Source of the DNA: Erythrobasidium yunnanense
Taxonomy: Eukaryota > Basidiomycota > Cystobasidiomycetes > Erythrobasidiales > Erythrobasidiaceae
Reading direction: 5' to 3'
Assembly: GCA_001600175.1 (NCBI GenBank)
Contig: BCJC01000004.1
Coordinates: forward strand, 186,001-250,000
DNA length: 64,000 bases
This document shows, piece after piece, positions 23,609-34,456 of this stretch. The notes beneath the pieces were generated by a model. The model was not told the origin of the DNA. It saw only the letters and a program-made list of their open reading frames with translations, and ran no database searches. The translations under genes and the position numbers were made by a program. Position 1 is the stretch's first letter, and each line of letters opens with the position of its first letter.

Positions 23609-25538
23609 CTACCTGTCTACCTCTCCGAATACCAGATCCTGAGAGTAACTAAGGGTCAGTACGGCGTCAGTATGCAGAGAAGCAATGCTCATGTACCTGT
23701 GTTCCGATAATGGCAACAGCGTCTCTGCAAAGCGGAAGCACCGACATCAGCAAGGCTCTGCAGAGTACGATGTGCTGAGACTCGCGGCAAGTAATGTCCT
23801 CTCATCATAAAGTCGCTTCCAGCCAAGTGAGCGAACCCAGGTGCGCGGATCTTGCATCTATAAGGTCGATTCGTACCGTCGGAGACGATATAGACTCCCA
23901 TCTCTCCCTTTGGCTGTGTACCGAAAATTGTTGAGCCGCACACACATTGAGGTAGGTCAGTGCTGCTTACCGCTTCGATAGCCGAGTATGTCTCGCCAGG
24001 CGGTACAGAGAACCCTTCGGAGTATAGCTTGAAGTGGTGAATGAGAGACTCCATCGATTCTTTCATGGAAGCACGAGGAGGTGGCGTGATCTTGTTGTCG
24101 TCAATCTTGTATGCTCCACCTGGCATCTTGTTCAGGCATTGTGAGATGATGCGTAGCGATTGTCTGAATTCTTCGACTCGGCAGAGATAGCGATCGTAGC
24201 AATCGCCGCTACGAAAGAACAAGATGTTAGCAGATTGATTAAGTAAATAGAGTGGCGTAGGTGTACTTCTTGCCAACCGGAACATCGAATTCAACCTTGT
24301 CGTAGGCATCGTAAGGCGCGACCTTTCGGATATCCCAAGGCACGCCAGATCCTCTCAACATGACACCAGAGAAAGAGTAATTGAGCGCCTGTTCTGCTGT
24401 AACGTTTCCGATGCCGATCGTACGTTGTTTCCAGATTCTGTTCTCGGTCAGGAGTTCCTCGAATTCGTCTACACGGCCAGAGAAGGCAGTTGCCCATTGG
24501 AAGATGTCGTCTAGCAATCCATGAGGTAGATCGAAAGCGACTCCTCCTGGTCGAACGTATGCAGCATGCATTCGTGCACCAGACACACGCTCGTAGAATT
24601 CCATCAACTTCTCCCGCTCTTCGAAACCCCATAGGAAAGGAGTCAGGGCACCGACGTCCATTGCGTGTGTGAGAACAGCCATAAGATGGTTCAAGACACG
24701 AGTGATCTCGCCAAACATCGTCCGAATCCACTTTGCTCGCTCGGGGATCTCGATGTTGAGTAGCTTTTCGACAGCCAAAGAGTAGCATTGTTCGTTTGTC
24801 ATCATGGAGACGTAGTCGAGTCGGTCAAAGTAGGGAAGGGCCTGCAAAGACGAGCGTAAGATTGGGCTCTCTAGAATCCCGATTGGATGGTCGCACCTGG
24901 ATGTAGTTCTTGTATTCAATGAGCTTCTCTGTTCCACGATGCAGCAGACCGATATGAGGATCAGTTCGTACTATGAAGCATGTATTAGCCACGCTTGATA
25001 GATGGTCATCTTCGCCGCAGAAGGTCCCGTACAGATCTCCTCTCCGTTCAGCTCCAAAATCAGTCGCAGTACACCGTGTGCTGCTGGATGTTGAGGTCTA
25101 GTATTGAAATCGTGTTAGTCTAGTTGTTTCAAGCAGCCGATCTTCGAGAGCTCTGCATACCCAAAGTTCACTGGGCAGACATCGCGCAAGCAACGATCAG
25201 CTTGCTTCAAGCCTGCATAGATGGTGAGCTTTACACACCTGTGAAGTGTCTCATTTGGCCCTTCTTGTCTGCAAAAGCATACCGTCCAGTCAGGACATCG
25301 CTTCAATGGAGCCTTCAAGCGGCGCCGCCTAACCTGCTAAGGCTTCATGTGCCGTTTGATTGTGTAGTTCTTCCACTGTTGTCTGCTTGAAGCCTGTCAT
25401 GGGCGCTGGCATGTTATTTCCATCGACCTGCGTCGCTAGCCCTCGTCTGGAAACTGCAGCTGCTGAGCTTCGCAGCGCTGCTGTCGATGTCGAGGCCAGC
25501 GGCCGCATTGACGATGTAAGCTGGCGCAGAGCTGCCAT
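23609..25538 (-). CDS. NADH:ubiquinone oxidoreductase 49-kDa subunit (complex I, NDUFS2/Nuo49)
   Basis: Core subunit of respiratory complex I at the ubiquinone site, mitochondrial matrix arm. The ATG at 25538 gives a presequence-like start ([20 protein letters not shown]...SRRGLATQ). Conserved parts follow: LNGEEI region near 25050, [120 protein letters not shown]. The C-terminus [24 protein letters not shown] is only reached with two small introns. The first of these must use a GC donor (GCGAGT), and the stop TAG is at 23609-23611. Full length and apparently intact. Confidence 0.95.
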
Positions 25539-25762
25539 CTTGACGATCTAAATTGTCGAAGAATCGGTACAAGTCAAGAACAGAAAGGTCGCCGCTTTGC
25601 TCCAGGCCAATCATTCCACCTTGAATAGGCTCATCGTAAATGTACTTGAAACATCTTGCGCTCCTTCTTTGATATATCAACCTATCCAATGCAGAGCTGT
25701 GCGACCAACGCCGAAGTGTTCAACGCAGCGCTCCTCTTTCTTCGACCTACCACTTCCATACC

Positions 25763-27498
25763 ATGACGGCTGCTGCTAACGAACAAACACCCTTGCTGGT
25801 TGGCGCCGGCCAGACTTCTACCAAAGCAACACCTCTTCCATGGGCTTCTGTTCTCGCGCTATGCTTCTGTCGACTCGTCGAGCCCATCGGTACTTTCGGC
25901 CCCCATGCGAAGCAGAATTTTCTGTGTACTGATTCTCCCAAAGCATTCACGGTTATCTTTCCTTTTGTGAACCAGATGATTCAGGATACGGGCGTAGATC
26001 CTGCAAAAGTCGGCTACCGAGCCGGTCTCATCGAGGGCCTTTTCACATTCTCTCAGTTCTTGACAATCTTGCAATGGGGACGCTTGTCTGATCGCATAGG
26101 TCGCAAGCCTGTCATCATCTTCGGAATGGCGGGAGCAAGCGTCTCTGTCTTGGCTTTTGGACTAAGCAAGACTTTCATAATGATGGTAGTAGCTCGCGCA
26201 TGGTGAGTATACAAATATGCTGTCTCCCTGGCATGCGTTAAAGTCTACCATAGCGCTGGTCTACTCAATGGGAACGTAGGAGTGATCAAATCGTCGCTCG
26301 GCGAAATGACCGATCATACCAATGAAGCGGCAGGTTTCATCCTTCTACCCGTAGCATGGACAGCAGGAGCCTCGATTGGACCTATACTCGGAGGTGAGCA
26401 TGGTTGTACGGCAAGTTCAGCTGCGTACCACTGAGCGATCGCTTTTGCAGGCTATCTATCGAACCCAGTCAAGCGGTATCCAGGCCTTTTTGGCGGTTCT
26501 GCCTTCTTACGGGAATATAAATATTTCTTGCCTTGTGCAGTCGGTGCTGCCTTTCCCTTGTTGGGTATTCTCTCCGCGTCGCTGTTCATGAAAGAGGTAA
26601 AGGTTTCTACATCTAGCGCTGGACAAGTCTGATAGTGTATCATGCCTCAGACTCTGGTGCAGAAGAAAGTTTCCGATGAAGACGAAGGAACTGTTCGGGA
26701 AGGACTTCCGGACATCAAGTCTGTTCTGACCAAGCGGGTCTGTCTGACTTTGACGAATTATGCCATGCTGGCTTTCACTTCTATCTCCGGAGCTGGTGTC
26801 ATACCGCTGTTCATGTATACTCCCGTCAGGCTAGGAGGAATCGGCTTCACGGAAAGCCAGGTCGGCTCACCCGCTCCGCCTTTCGTGTTCTCCATTCTGA
26901 TTTGATTTTGGACCTGCTTAGATTGGCAAAGCTATGTCTGCTCAAGCGATAACGACAGCAACATGCCAGATCCTGCTTTTCGCTCCGATCCAGAAACGTC
27001 TGGGCACGATCGGTACTTTCCGAGTAGCAGCGGTCTTCTACCCCATTGCGTTCGCTCTCTTCCCTCTTACTAGCTACTTCGCTCGAGTCGAACAAGCAGC
27101 TGGCGTAGAGGTGTTTACGAAGACTTGGGTCAGTCTGTCAGTCCAGCTCTTCTGCCTTGCTCTGGCAAACATAGTAAGTCGAACAATGTCTCTGATGGTC
27201 ACACGAGCTGACGAAATGTTCATAGGCATATAGCTGCAATATGCTGCTCATAAACGCCAGCGCACCGAGCGCACGTTCTTTGGGAACACTCAACGGAATC
27301 TCACAGATGACATCTTCCTTCGTTCGCACCGTAGGATTAGCAGTTGCACCTGCTCTGTTCGCTTTCTCCATTCAGCATCAACTATTGGGAGGAAACGCAA
27401 TCTGGGTATACATGGTTACACTCGGTGGAGGGCTTTGCTGCACAAGCTGGCTCGTCACGGACGCCAAAGCCAGTTGGAGAGACGATCCCGATGCCTAG
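25763..27498 (+). CDS. MFS transporter (YCR023C / ZIF-like, 12 TM)
   Basis: Major-facilitator transporter of the fungal family that includes yeast YCR023C and resembles zinc-induced facilitators; the substrate is unknown. Starts MTAAANEQTPLLVGAG (dileucine-like ExxPLL, common in vacuolar transporters). An intron at about 25888-25943 removes an artificial insert and gives RLVEPI-AFTVIFPFVNQMI. The signature between TM2 and TM3 is clear: ILQWGRLSDRIGRKPVIIFG. Later exons give GNVGVIKSSLGEMTD, ILLPVAWTAGASIGPILGG, ALPNYAMLAFTSIS-like helices, and AKAMSAQAITTATCQILLFA. The C-terminal bundle includes SARSLGTLNGISQMTSSFVR, typical of this family. Stop TAG 27496-27498. Divergent from the complex I gene, with about 220 bp between start codons. 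Confidence 0.85.
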
Positions 27499-27974
27499 AT
27501 TCAGTACCATGGACTATCCTTAGATGCGTAACCTCTCTTGACCGGCAGTATTAGCTCAGTAACTTTGCAGTCTTTCATTGTGAACCTAGCTTGCTCCCGT
27601 GTGTGCAGCGATCTTGTATTGCGTTACTACCCAGTATAAGCAGACCCTGGCCAGACCCTGCCCTGATCGACGCAGTTGCCAAACTCGTGCTCGAAATGGC
27701 TTTTCATGCTGTTTCAGCAACATGATTGCTTTGACTTGAAGCTATGATTCTCTGAGTCTCCTGATCACTGCTACTCAAGACCGGTCACCTGCTTCGCCGA
27801 AAGCTTAAAAAGCCCTGCAGTAAGCTGTGTATAAAGGGCTGCGGAGCTGGCTTCAAGGCATTCACTGCATTAGCACAACCACAGGAAGACGTTCGCACTA
27901 TCCAGAGGATCACATTGAGAAGCTCTTCAACGTCGACAAGCTCTTACATCCCTGAAAAGTCAACATCATAAATC
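27499..27974. promoter_or_regulatory. Intergenic / promoter of glycosyltransferase gene
   Basis: 475 bp without a gene. A TATAAA lies at 27830-27835, about 140 bp upstream of the next ATG on the plus strand. Nothing else recognised. Confidence 0.4.
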
Positions 27975-29915
27975 ATGCCGAAGATGATAGACGAGGCGAG
28001 CCATCCCCTGCTGGCAGGCGATGGGTTCGCAGTCGAAATGAAGTCGAGCTTCTCACCTACAAGCACTACTACCGACCTGCATCATGGTAGTGCAGCTTGG
28101 GCTTCCCATCCAGATTCGGTCAATGCAAGGTCGAAAAGACGAAGCAAACGCTGGCTTGTCTGCCTGGTCGCAGTAGCTTCTGTGGCTTCTACCGTCATTC
28201 TGGTAGTCTTCGTGCTCGTCGTCTTCCAAGTATGTCTTTATCTTCTCGGTCATGCTCGCACGTGCTTCAGGAGCTGATAATGTTTGAAGAATAATGTCTT
28301 AGAGCAGCTAGGAAAGCTTCAGAGCACCAAGACAGCTATTACTACTCTCTCGGAAGATGCAGCTCTTTCACCTTTGACCGGCCGAACGTACTCGCCAGAG
28401 TTCCTTGCTTTCGCAAACGATGTCTTGTTGACAATAAAGGTAGATACAATTCTCTACATTCAATAGAAACACCAACTGACCCTTCCGATCTATGTACAGA
28501 CCGGCGGGGCTGTCTTTTATCAACGCCTGCCGATCCATTTGCTGGAAGAAGAAAGCTCGCTGCGATTAATCAACAAGACTCTGTACTTTGCCGACTTCGA
28601 AGCCGACATACAGGATCTGCACGTCTATGATGGTACGCAACTTGCACCTGGTGAATCAGGAAGTTTGACTGACTGCGTCGACCGTAACAGCGCTCAGCAA
28701 TATGTCCGCTGCCGTACACCAACAGGGGCAGTTCCAGCCCTACTTCACTCTTCAAGATCGTATACACAACGGCGAGCCCATGACGGCGTCGCCTGAGGGC
28801 TGGCAGCTAGACAAGTAAGCCATTCACGGCGCTTATACCGATTGCTGGACTGAAACTGAGCTTTCTTTTTCCAGATACAAGTTCTTGCCTCTGCACGGTA
28901 TCTCCTACCGCGAATATCCAGATGTGAAGTTCAGCATACACATCGAAGCCGACACCTATCTCATACAAGAAGGCCTACTCCGATGGCTCTACACGCTCAA
29001 CCCGAACGACCAGATTGTAGCTGGAGCAGTCGCCCTCATCAACGATCACGCATTCGCGCATGGAGGTTCAGGCTACGTGTTATCGCAAGGCTTGCTGAAC
29101 GCGACATGGGGACAAGACAATTATCTCGAAGCAAAATACGACAGGATGGTCGACAACGAGTGCTGTGGAGATTATATACTCGCGGAAGTGTTCAGACAGC
29201 TCAAGCCGAAAGGCGTCGACGTGGACGGAGTCAACATCGACTGTGAACATCGGTTTCAAGGCAATCCGCCTATGGTTATGGACTTCCATCGCGACAACAT
29301 CTGTCACGCTATCTTCACATTCCATCACGTCACTGCAGAAGACTCCCATGGTCTCTTCCAGTTTGAGAAGGAGATGTACTCCAAGATGCAAGCCAACGAC
29401 TTTATCCGATAGTAAGCTTGCGTGGGTCTTCCTCTGACTTCATGCTGATGTCTCTCATTGCAGTATCGACGTCTACGATCACTTCATGCCATCCTTTTTG
29501 CGCAATAAGTACAACGGCATAACCACACGCCTGAATTGGGACAACCACGCTCAGGATCGCGAAGTCGAGATGTCTGACGACCAGAAATACACTATGAATG
29601 CACATCTATGCGCAAGCAAATGCAACGAGTGGGACGATTGTCTCATCTGGAAGTTGAGCATGGAGGAGGAGAATCGAGCCGGTGTACCAGTATGCAAGCT
29701 GGGTGATCGGTGAGCCACACCTGTATACGTCGGACTCTATATTTTGACTGACGAGGTCAATCAGCGTCATCTTCGGTACCTCATCAGACGGGATTCAGAG
29801 CGGATGGATGACGAGCCGAATACACAATTGGATAGGATCGCAAGATTGCTACAACAGGTTCAATCGACAATGGCTTCCGGAGGGTTGGAACAATACATTG
29901 GGCATATACGCATAG
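27975..29915 (+). CDS. Type II membrane glycosyltransferase, GT31/fringe-like
   Basis: Golgi-type enzyme of a family common in basidiomycetes; donor and acceptor sugars are unknown. ATG at 27975; residues about 57-80 form a single membrane anchor (WLVCLVAVASVASTVILVVF) after a basic SKRRSKR stretch, i.e. a type II topology. Lumenal part: PEFLAFANDVLLTIKTGG region, ISYREYPDVKFSIHIEADTY (the DxD-like site is EAD), LNPNDQIVAGAVALINDHAF, AHGGSGYVLSQGLLNATWGQ (fringe-like G-G-x-G-x-x-L-S), DNECCGDYILAEVFRQLK, and CHAIFTFHHVTAEDSHGLFQ. The last intron (about 29709-29764) must be removed to reach VIFGTSSDGIQSGWMTSRIH, with stop TAG at 29913-29915. Six or so introns. The order matches fringe-like proteins of fungal genomes. 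Confidence 0.8.
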
Positions 29916-30246
29916 CAGAAGTACAGTAAAGTAAAGAACAATACTATATTAGAGTCGTTAGATGTTGACGCTGTTGTTGCACATACAGCTATGTCACCCT
30001 CTCTACTTCGGGTCAGGCAGGAAGTAAGGGAGACCAGAGTTTTCCACCCTGCTACACTAATGAAGGGGCCTTTGAACAAAACTTGACTGCCTGCCTGCCA
30101 CTAACGTCCCTGATATTCACACTCTGTGTCTGCACTATCGCAGATCACACAGACTTAAGTGTCTCATCTACGGGTCCACCTCTGTGTAAGCAAGCACTGC
30201 GACCTGTATCTCGTACATCCAGCATTCGAAGGAGACCTTCACAGAC
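29916..30246. other. Intergenic
   Basis: 330 bp between two plus-strand genes; no supported feature. Confidence 0.5.
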
Positions 30247-31086
30247 ATGCAAGGTACCAAAGGACCATCATCCAAACCCTCTACCAGCAGCCTGGGGTCC
30301 GCTGCATCGCTGTCTCTGTCTGTAAGCGGCAAATCGGCATCCAGGATCCCAGGGACCACGGAATCGGGTCTTAAAGGTCATCTCACGCGGTGGAACATCA
30401 AGATCCTAGACATCAAGGTGTCACCGGTAACGCCTACCACGCCTGAGCGTTTGATCCTTGTCTGCACCAATCCACATTTACATGGCACAGACGATGGTAG
30501 ACAATACGAAATGGACCACACCCGGTTTCCTAGGGAGAAAGATCAGCGAGACCTGTTAAGACTGCTCAATATCCTTCGTACCTCTCCAAGTTTCTCGTCG
30601 GTATCTAGGCGAAAGTGGCCTTTTCGACATAGTCAGAAGAAGCGCAATGTAGCCGCAGCTCAAGCGAAGAAGGAGTTCATACACAAGTTTCCCATCTTCA
30701 CTGGCAACGCCTCTGGCTATCATCTCGTTACGGATAGCGAGCGACACGAACCATGGCATAGCGACAGAAGCATCAGTACCACGCCCCTACGCGAAATTGA
30801 AGGTTCAGAAGAGTGGTGGGCTGAGCAACCAATTACATTCGCACAGTTCACGGGTATATCCATCGCGATTGAGCCCCGCGACAAACTCGTCATTTTCACC
30901 TCTGACGGGACCTTCGACGCGCAACGATTCGCCTATGTCGAAGATCGCAAGGTGATTGCTCATGTCCTGAATCTTGCCCATGAGGACTGGGAAGGTGAGC
31001 CATGGAAGAACCTGCAAGCCGCTTTCAAGAAAAGGTATGTCGGCGTTAGGTACAATAAGGGAAGTGTGAGATTGGCGAAAGCCTAG
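30247..31086 (+). CDS. Unrecognised single-exon protein, 279 aa
   Basis: An uninterrupted 279-codon frame, unusual here because nearly all other genes are spliced. It starts MQGTKGPSSKPSTSSLGSAA (disordered, Ser-rich). Folded-looking parts follow: RWNIKILDIKVSPVTPTTPE, RLILVCTNPHLHGTDDGRQY, LLRLLNIL, a basic patch (RRKWPFRHSQKKRN), EEWWAEQPITFAQFTGISIA, KLVIFTSDGTFDAQRFAYVE, and VLNLAHEDWEGEPWKNLQAA near the end. The alternation of strands suggests a small beta-rich domain. No signal peptide or membrane segment. No family recognised; probably a lineage-specific gene. It ends 72 bp before the convergent PTR2 stop. Confidence 0.6.
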   Translation: MQGTKGPSSKPSTSSLGSAASLSLSVSGKSASRIPGTTESGLKGHLTRWNIKILDIKVSPVTPTTPERLILVCTNPHLHGTDDGRQYEMDHTRFPREKDQRDLLRLLNILRTSPSFSSVSRRKWPFRHSQKKRNVAAAQAKKEFIHKFPIFTGNASGYHLVTDSERHEPWHSDRSISTTPLREIEGSEEWWAEQPITFAQFTGISIAIEPRDKLVIFTSDGTFDAQRFAYVEDRKVIAHVLNLAHEDWEGEPWKNLQAAFKKRYVGVRYNKGSVRLAKA

Positions 31087-31158
31087 TCGCATGGTATTTT
31101 CCCTGATCCACTGGTTATTCATTGCTGGACGAGTATATCTAGGTTTGAGGTGAAGTGC

Positions 31159-33569
31159 CTATACATTACGCTTTTCTACGTTGACAGAAGCAGGCGCAGG
31201 AGCCTGCCCATACTCAGGCATGCTTCCCTTCCGTTCAGCCGAGATTCGTGCATCGTTGTAATCCTCCTTTCTTCGCATATCGTTCAGAGCGTTTTCCTCT
31301 TTGTCCAGATTTCTGAAAAGATACCAGAACAGGCATCCAGCAGCAAATGACAGACCAGAAAACACTCCATAGTTGGCTACCAGCAAAGGATCCTGCGAGA
31401 GAACGCCTAAAGCCTGTCCCAAAGCCGCTGAGAAGGCCTGCATGATGAGCCAAACAGAAGTGACAAGAGATCGCATGTTCCGTGGAGCCTTGTTGAAAGC
31501 ATACTCTAGACCGGTAATGCTTGCGAAGATCTCCGAGATACCGATGAGAACATAAGTCGGAGCTGTTTCTCGCGGTCAGCGAGCTCGCCTATCGACACTG
31601 ACCTGAACCTACTCTGAATCCACACATTGAGAGGGCTAACCTCATCGCAGGTTGCGGCGCGATTACCGCAAGGCGAGGTGCGGTAGATGTAGTGTTGAGT
31701 GATCGTTGCGGACATCATTGCGATGCTGGCGATGAAAAAGCCTAGGGTCATCCTTTTGATGGCAGTGAAGTTGTAACCGGCGTTCCGCAAAGCAGGATAG
31801 ATAAATTGGTCGAACAAGGGAATCATAATGACCAAAGAGATAGGATTGAGGTCTGACGCCAAGATCAGCGAAATTTTAGGACAAACATCGAAAGGTTACT
31901 TACTGTTGATGAGATCGTCTATAGAGAAGGGAAATGTACTTGCATTAGCAGCTATCGGGCAATACATCCTCAATCACGTACTGGGAACGCCGTTCCGTTC
32001 CATAGTGGCAGCTTGCGATGTGAGATTGCTTGTGATCTGGTTGTAGCAGACCCTGAGCGAAGCGGCGGTTCAGTCTGGAGGAATGAATGCTGTCTTGAAA
32101 TATGCTTACCAGTAGATCGGAAAGAGGACGAAAACGTTACAAGCTCGCAGACCACGCTTGACCTCGTCAACCCAAACTGGGATGATTCCAGATTAGCCTT
32201 TGTATGGAAAATCTGTAAAGTAAATACGCACGATCGTCGAATGTCATCCATCTCGGTTTCTCGCCTTGGGCAGCTTCCACATTTGAAGGCTTGACTCGCT
32301 CGAAGAAAGCCGGATCGCGAATGCCTCGGATCAGAGCGGCAGGATTGGCTGTCCAGACATTTGACAGAGCAAGACGTAGAAGACGGATGACCTGAGCAAG
32401 CACGGAGCCTGACGGAGGGACCTTGTTGTACTTCTTCGATCCCCAGAGCAGCACAAAGGGGGTAGCGAGGAAAACGATCGTCGGAATGGTGTAAGAGAGC
32501 CAGAAACCAACGTCTTGCTGTATAACGAACATATATGTTAGTGTGTTGCCTCATCTGCCTGCCAAGGGGACTTTACACACCTCCGCAAAGACCATACCGA
32601 TCTGACCACTTAGAGCACCGCAATTGATAAGCAAATAGAAGTACATCATTACCCTGCCAACGGTTCTGTGATAGCTGTTAGCTACGCTCTCGACTCTTGC
32701 GATGCGTAGGGCTCACAGGGCGGGATCTTCGATGACCAATTCTCCATTTTTTCGCTGAATGACTTTTAATTCGCGCTGGGGAATCTGTTCTGCAATCAGA
32801 GGCGAAATATTGCTTTTGAAAGCACCTGTTCCGAGTCCCATCTGATCCGGTAAGGTCAGTGCCGCTGCCGGTCAAAGGGAGGTGAAAGTGACCTACGATG
32901 ATGATAGCAAAGACGAGTAGGCCAAAGGATGTGTTGATATTGGTGATCACGGACGGTATCGCACAAACAATAAGCAGAACATGCCCAACGATCGCGACCC
33001 CAACGGCGATGCAAATGGTCTTGAAGCGCCCCCAGTGAGCATCGGCAAGGTAGGCTCCCAGTAAGGGTGTAGTGTATACCCAGAAGGTATTCAACGTAGT
33101 AATAGCGAAGGCGGGCTGCTGTCCTTTGCCCAGGGCGCCGGGGGTATTTACGTTCGCCAGACCCTTGATGCTTCCCGTAGTAGAACCAGGAGGCAGGGGA
33201 AATTGTATAAAGTTGGTAAAGACCACTGTGCAGCCATAGTAGCTGAATCTCTCGGCGAATTCGATAAATGCGACCGTGAAGATAACGAAATTGAAACCGC
33301 CAGGCACACGGCGCAAGGTCGCCCTCTGTTCGTCCGTAGGGTAATCAGGACCATGTTCTGTGTTCACAGTAGCGACCGCTTTATTGTCTAGATCGCCAAC
33401 GGAGACGTCTGCATTGTTGCGCTTTGCAATCTTTTCCTTGGCCAGGTCGATGTCCGCATAGGACTCGTCTCGAGCGGCCTCGCTGTCAACCAATTTCAGT
33501 TCGATGCTTTATATAATTCTTTCCACCTTCTTACGCCGTTCCCTGGTAAGCAGCGTCGTTGGCCTGCAT
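31159..33569 (-). CDS. PTR2: POT/PTR2-family proton-coupled oligopeptide transporter
   Basis: Plasma-membrane H+/di-tripeptide symporter (MFS superfamily, POT family). The large first coding block lacks an ATG. A short first exon supplies it: ATG at 33569 (MQANDAAYQGTA), then a ~50-bp intron (GTAAGA...TTGACAG), then EAARDESYADIDLAKEKIAK. Family motifs: IEFAERFSYYGCTVVFTNFI (the E-x-x-E-R-F-x-Y-Y-G signature of TM1), TTLNTFWVYTTPLLGAYLAD (PTR2 signature 1 region), WGRFKTI, LKVIQRELKNG-type loop, FYLLINCGALSGQIGMVFAE (PTR2_2-like) and the C-terminal QALGVLSQDPLLVANYGVFS plus GCLFWYLFRNLDKEE. Stop at 31159-31161. About 10 introns. Note a TATATAAAG inside the first intron, which could serve an alternative promoter or be chance. 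Confidence 0.9.
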
Positions 33570-34014
33570 GATGGGTTAGGAATTCAGACGACAGCTGCAG
33601 ATCCGTAGTAGGAAGTGAAAGGATAAGCAACGATAGAAGATCAGCTTCAGCTCCTTTCCTATCATGCTATCTCGAAAGGTCATAAGACTTTGACATGTGA
33701 TGTCACGCCCGCCAAGACGCTAAAATTTGGACGGCGACTTGAATGATTCGCAGCAGTGTGGAAATAACATGCGAGCAGCTGCAGAAGCGATAACTTCGTT
33801 ATACCGGATCCCGGGAAGTCGCTTATCAGTCTGCCTGTCAGAAAAAGTGAGGCCGCCAGTTAGCGTTAAAAGGAAAAGCTGTAAAGGCACTCAGAATGTC
33901 AATAGGTCAGAATGGGGCACCAGCTCGATGTTAGAGATGCTCAAGATGCTGCCCAAGCTCAGTGAAGTGGACCCGGCTTGTCAGAAAAAGTTAGCGAGGA
34001 AAGCCTGACCGAGG
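33570..34014. other. Intergenic
   Basis: About 445 bp between the PTR2 start and the tRNA terminator. One plus-strand frame (33727-34008) crosses the region without family resemblance. No supported gene. Confidence 0.45.
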
Positions 34015-34022
34015 AAAAAAAA
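34015..34022 (-). terminator. RNA polymerase III terminator (T8) for tRNA-Thr
   Basis: Run of eight A on the plus strand, i.e. eight T on the minus strand, 26 bases past the tRNA 3' end. This is the standard Pol III stop. Confidence 0.8.
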
Positions 34023-34048
34023 GGATGAAGAGTCTTTCAACTCTAATC

Positions 34049-34145
34049 TGCCTCCACGCTGGATTGAACAACGGACCTCGACATATACTGTAATGTGCTT
34101 TGCAGCAGCTACAAGTGTCGCGCACTACCACTGTGCTATAGAGGC
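34049..34145 (-). tRNA. tRNA-Thr (anticodon UGU), with 25-nt intron
   Basis: The minus strand folds as a complete cloverleaf. Acceptor GCCTCTA pairs with TGGAGGC (one T-G pair). D arm: GCAC / loop AGTGGTA / GTGC. Anticodon stem CGACA / TGTCG with loop CTTGTAA, giving anticodon TGT. Variable loop AGGTC. T arm CGTTG / loop TTCAATC / CAGCG. Discriminator base A (34049). A 25-nt intron (34085-34109) sits one base 3' of the anticodon, the canonical site for the eukaryotic tRNA splicing endonuclease. Internal A and B boxes (TAGCACAGTGG..., TTCAATCC) are present, so it is transcribed by Pol III. Decodes ACA (and ACG by wobble). Confidence 0.93.
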
Positions 34146-34456
34146 GAAAGACGCAACCTGTGCATCTCTGCACATGCTGCTCTGCGCGGCCGCTGCTCTA
34201 ACTGATACTTGTGCTTGTTTAAGACACCCTCTGTTTGGCTATACGGTTTCAGCCCACTTTTGTTTGGTTATACGAAATTTGTTCGACGGGCCCGGTCCGA
34301 TGTTTGGTTTTCCGATCTTGACAGGAAGCGAAGGCCCGTTCTCTAGTTCAGTTGATCATCGATCTCAGTATCAGAGTTGCTCCGAAGCCAAACATTGCGG
34401 AGCGGCCGCGAATCCAGGAAAAGAAAGCGCGATCTAGAAAGCCCATCAGATCGGCA
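34146..34456. other. Intergenic, tRNA upstream region / KAR5 downstream
   Basis: 310 bp between the tRNA 5' end and the KAR5-like stop codon. No gene seen. Confidence 0.5.

Noticed and set aside
33790-33806. ATAACTTCGTTATA resembles half of a loxP arm
   Set aside because: There is no second inverted arm or 8-bp spacer nearby; a chance match in intergenic DNA.
34146-34200. Possible second tRNA next to tRNA-Thr
   Set aside because: No T-arm or acceptor pairing could be drawn on either strand.
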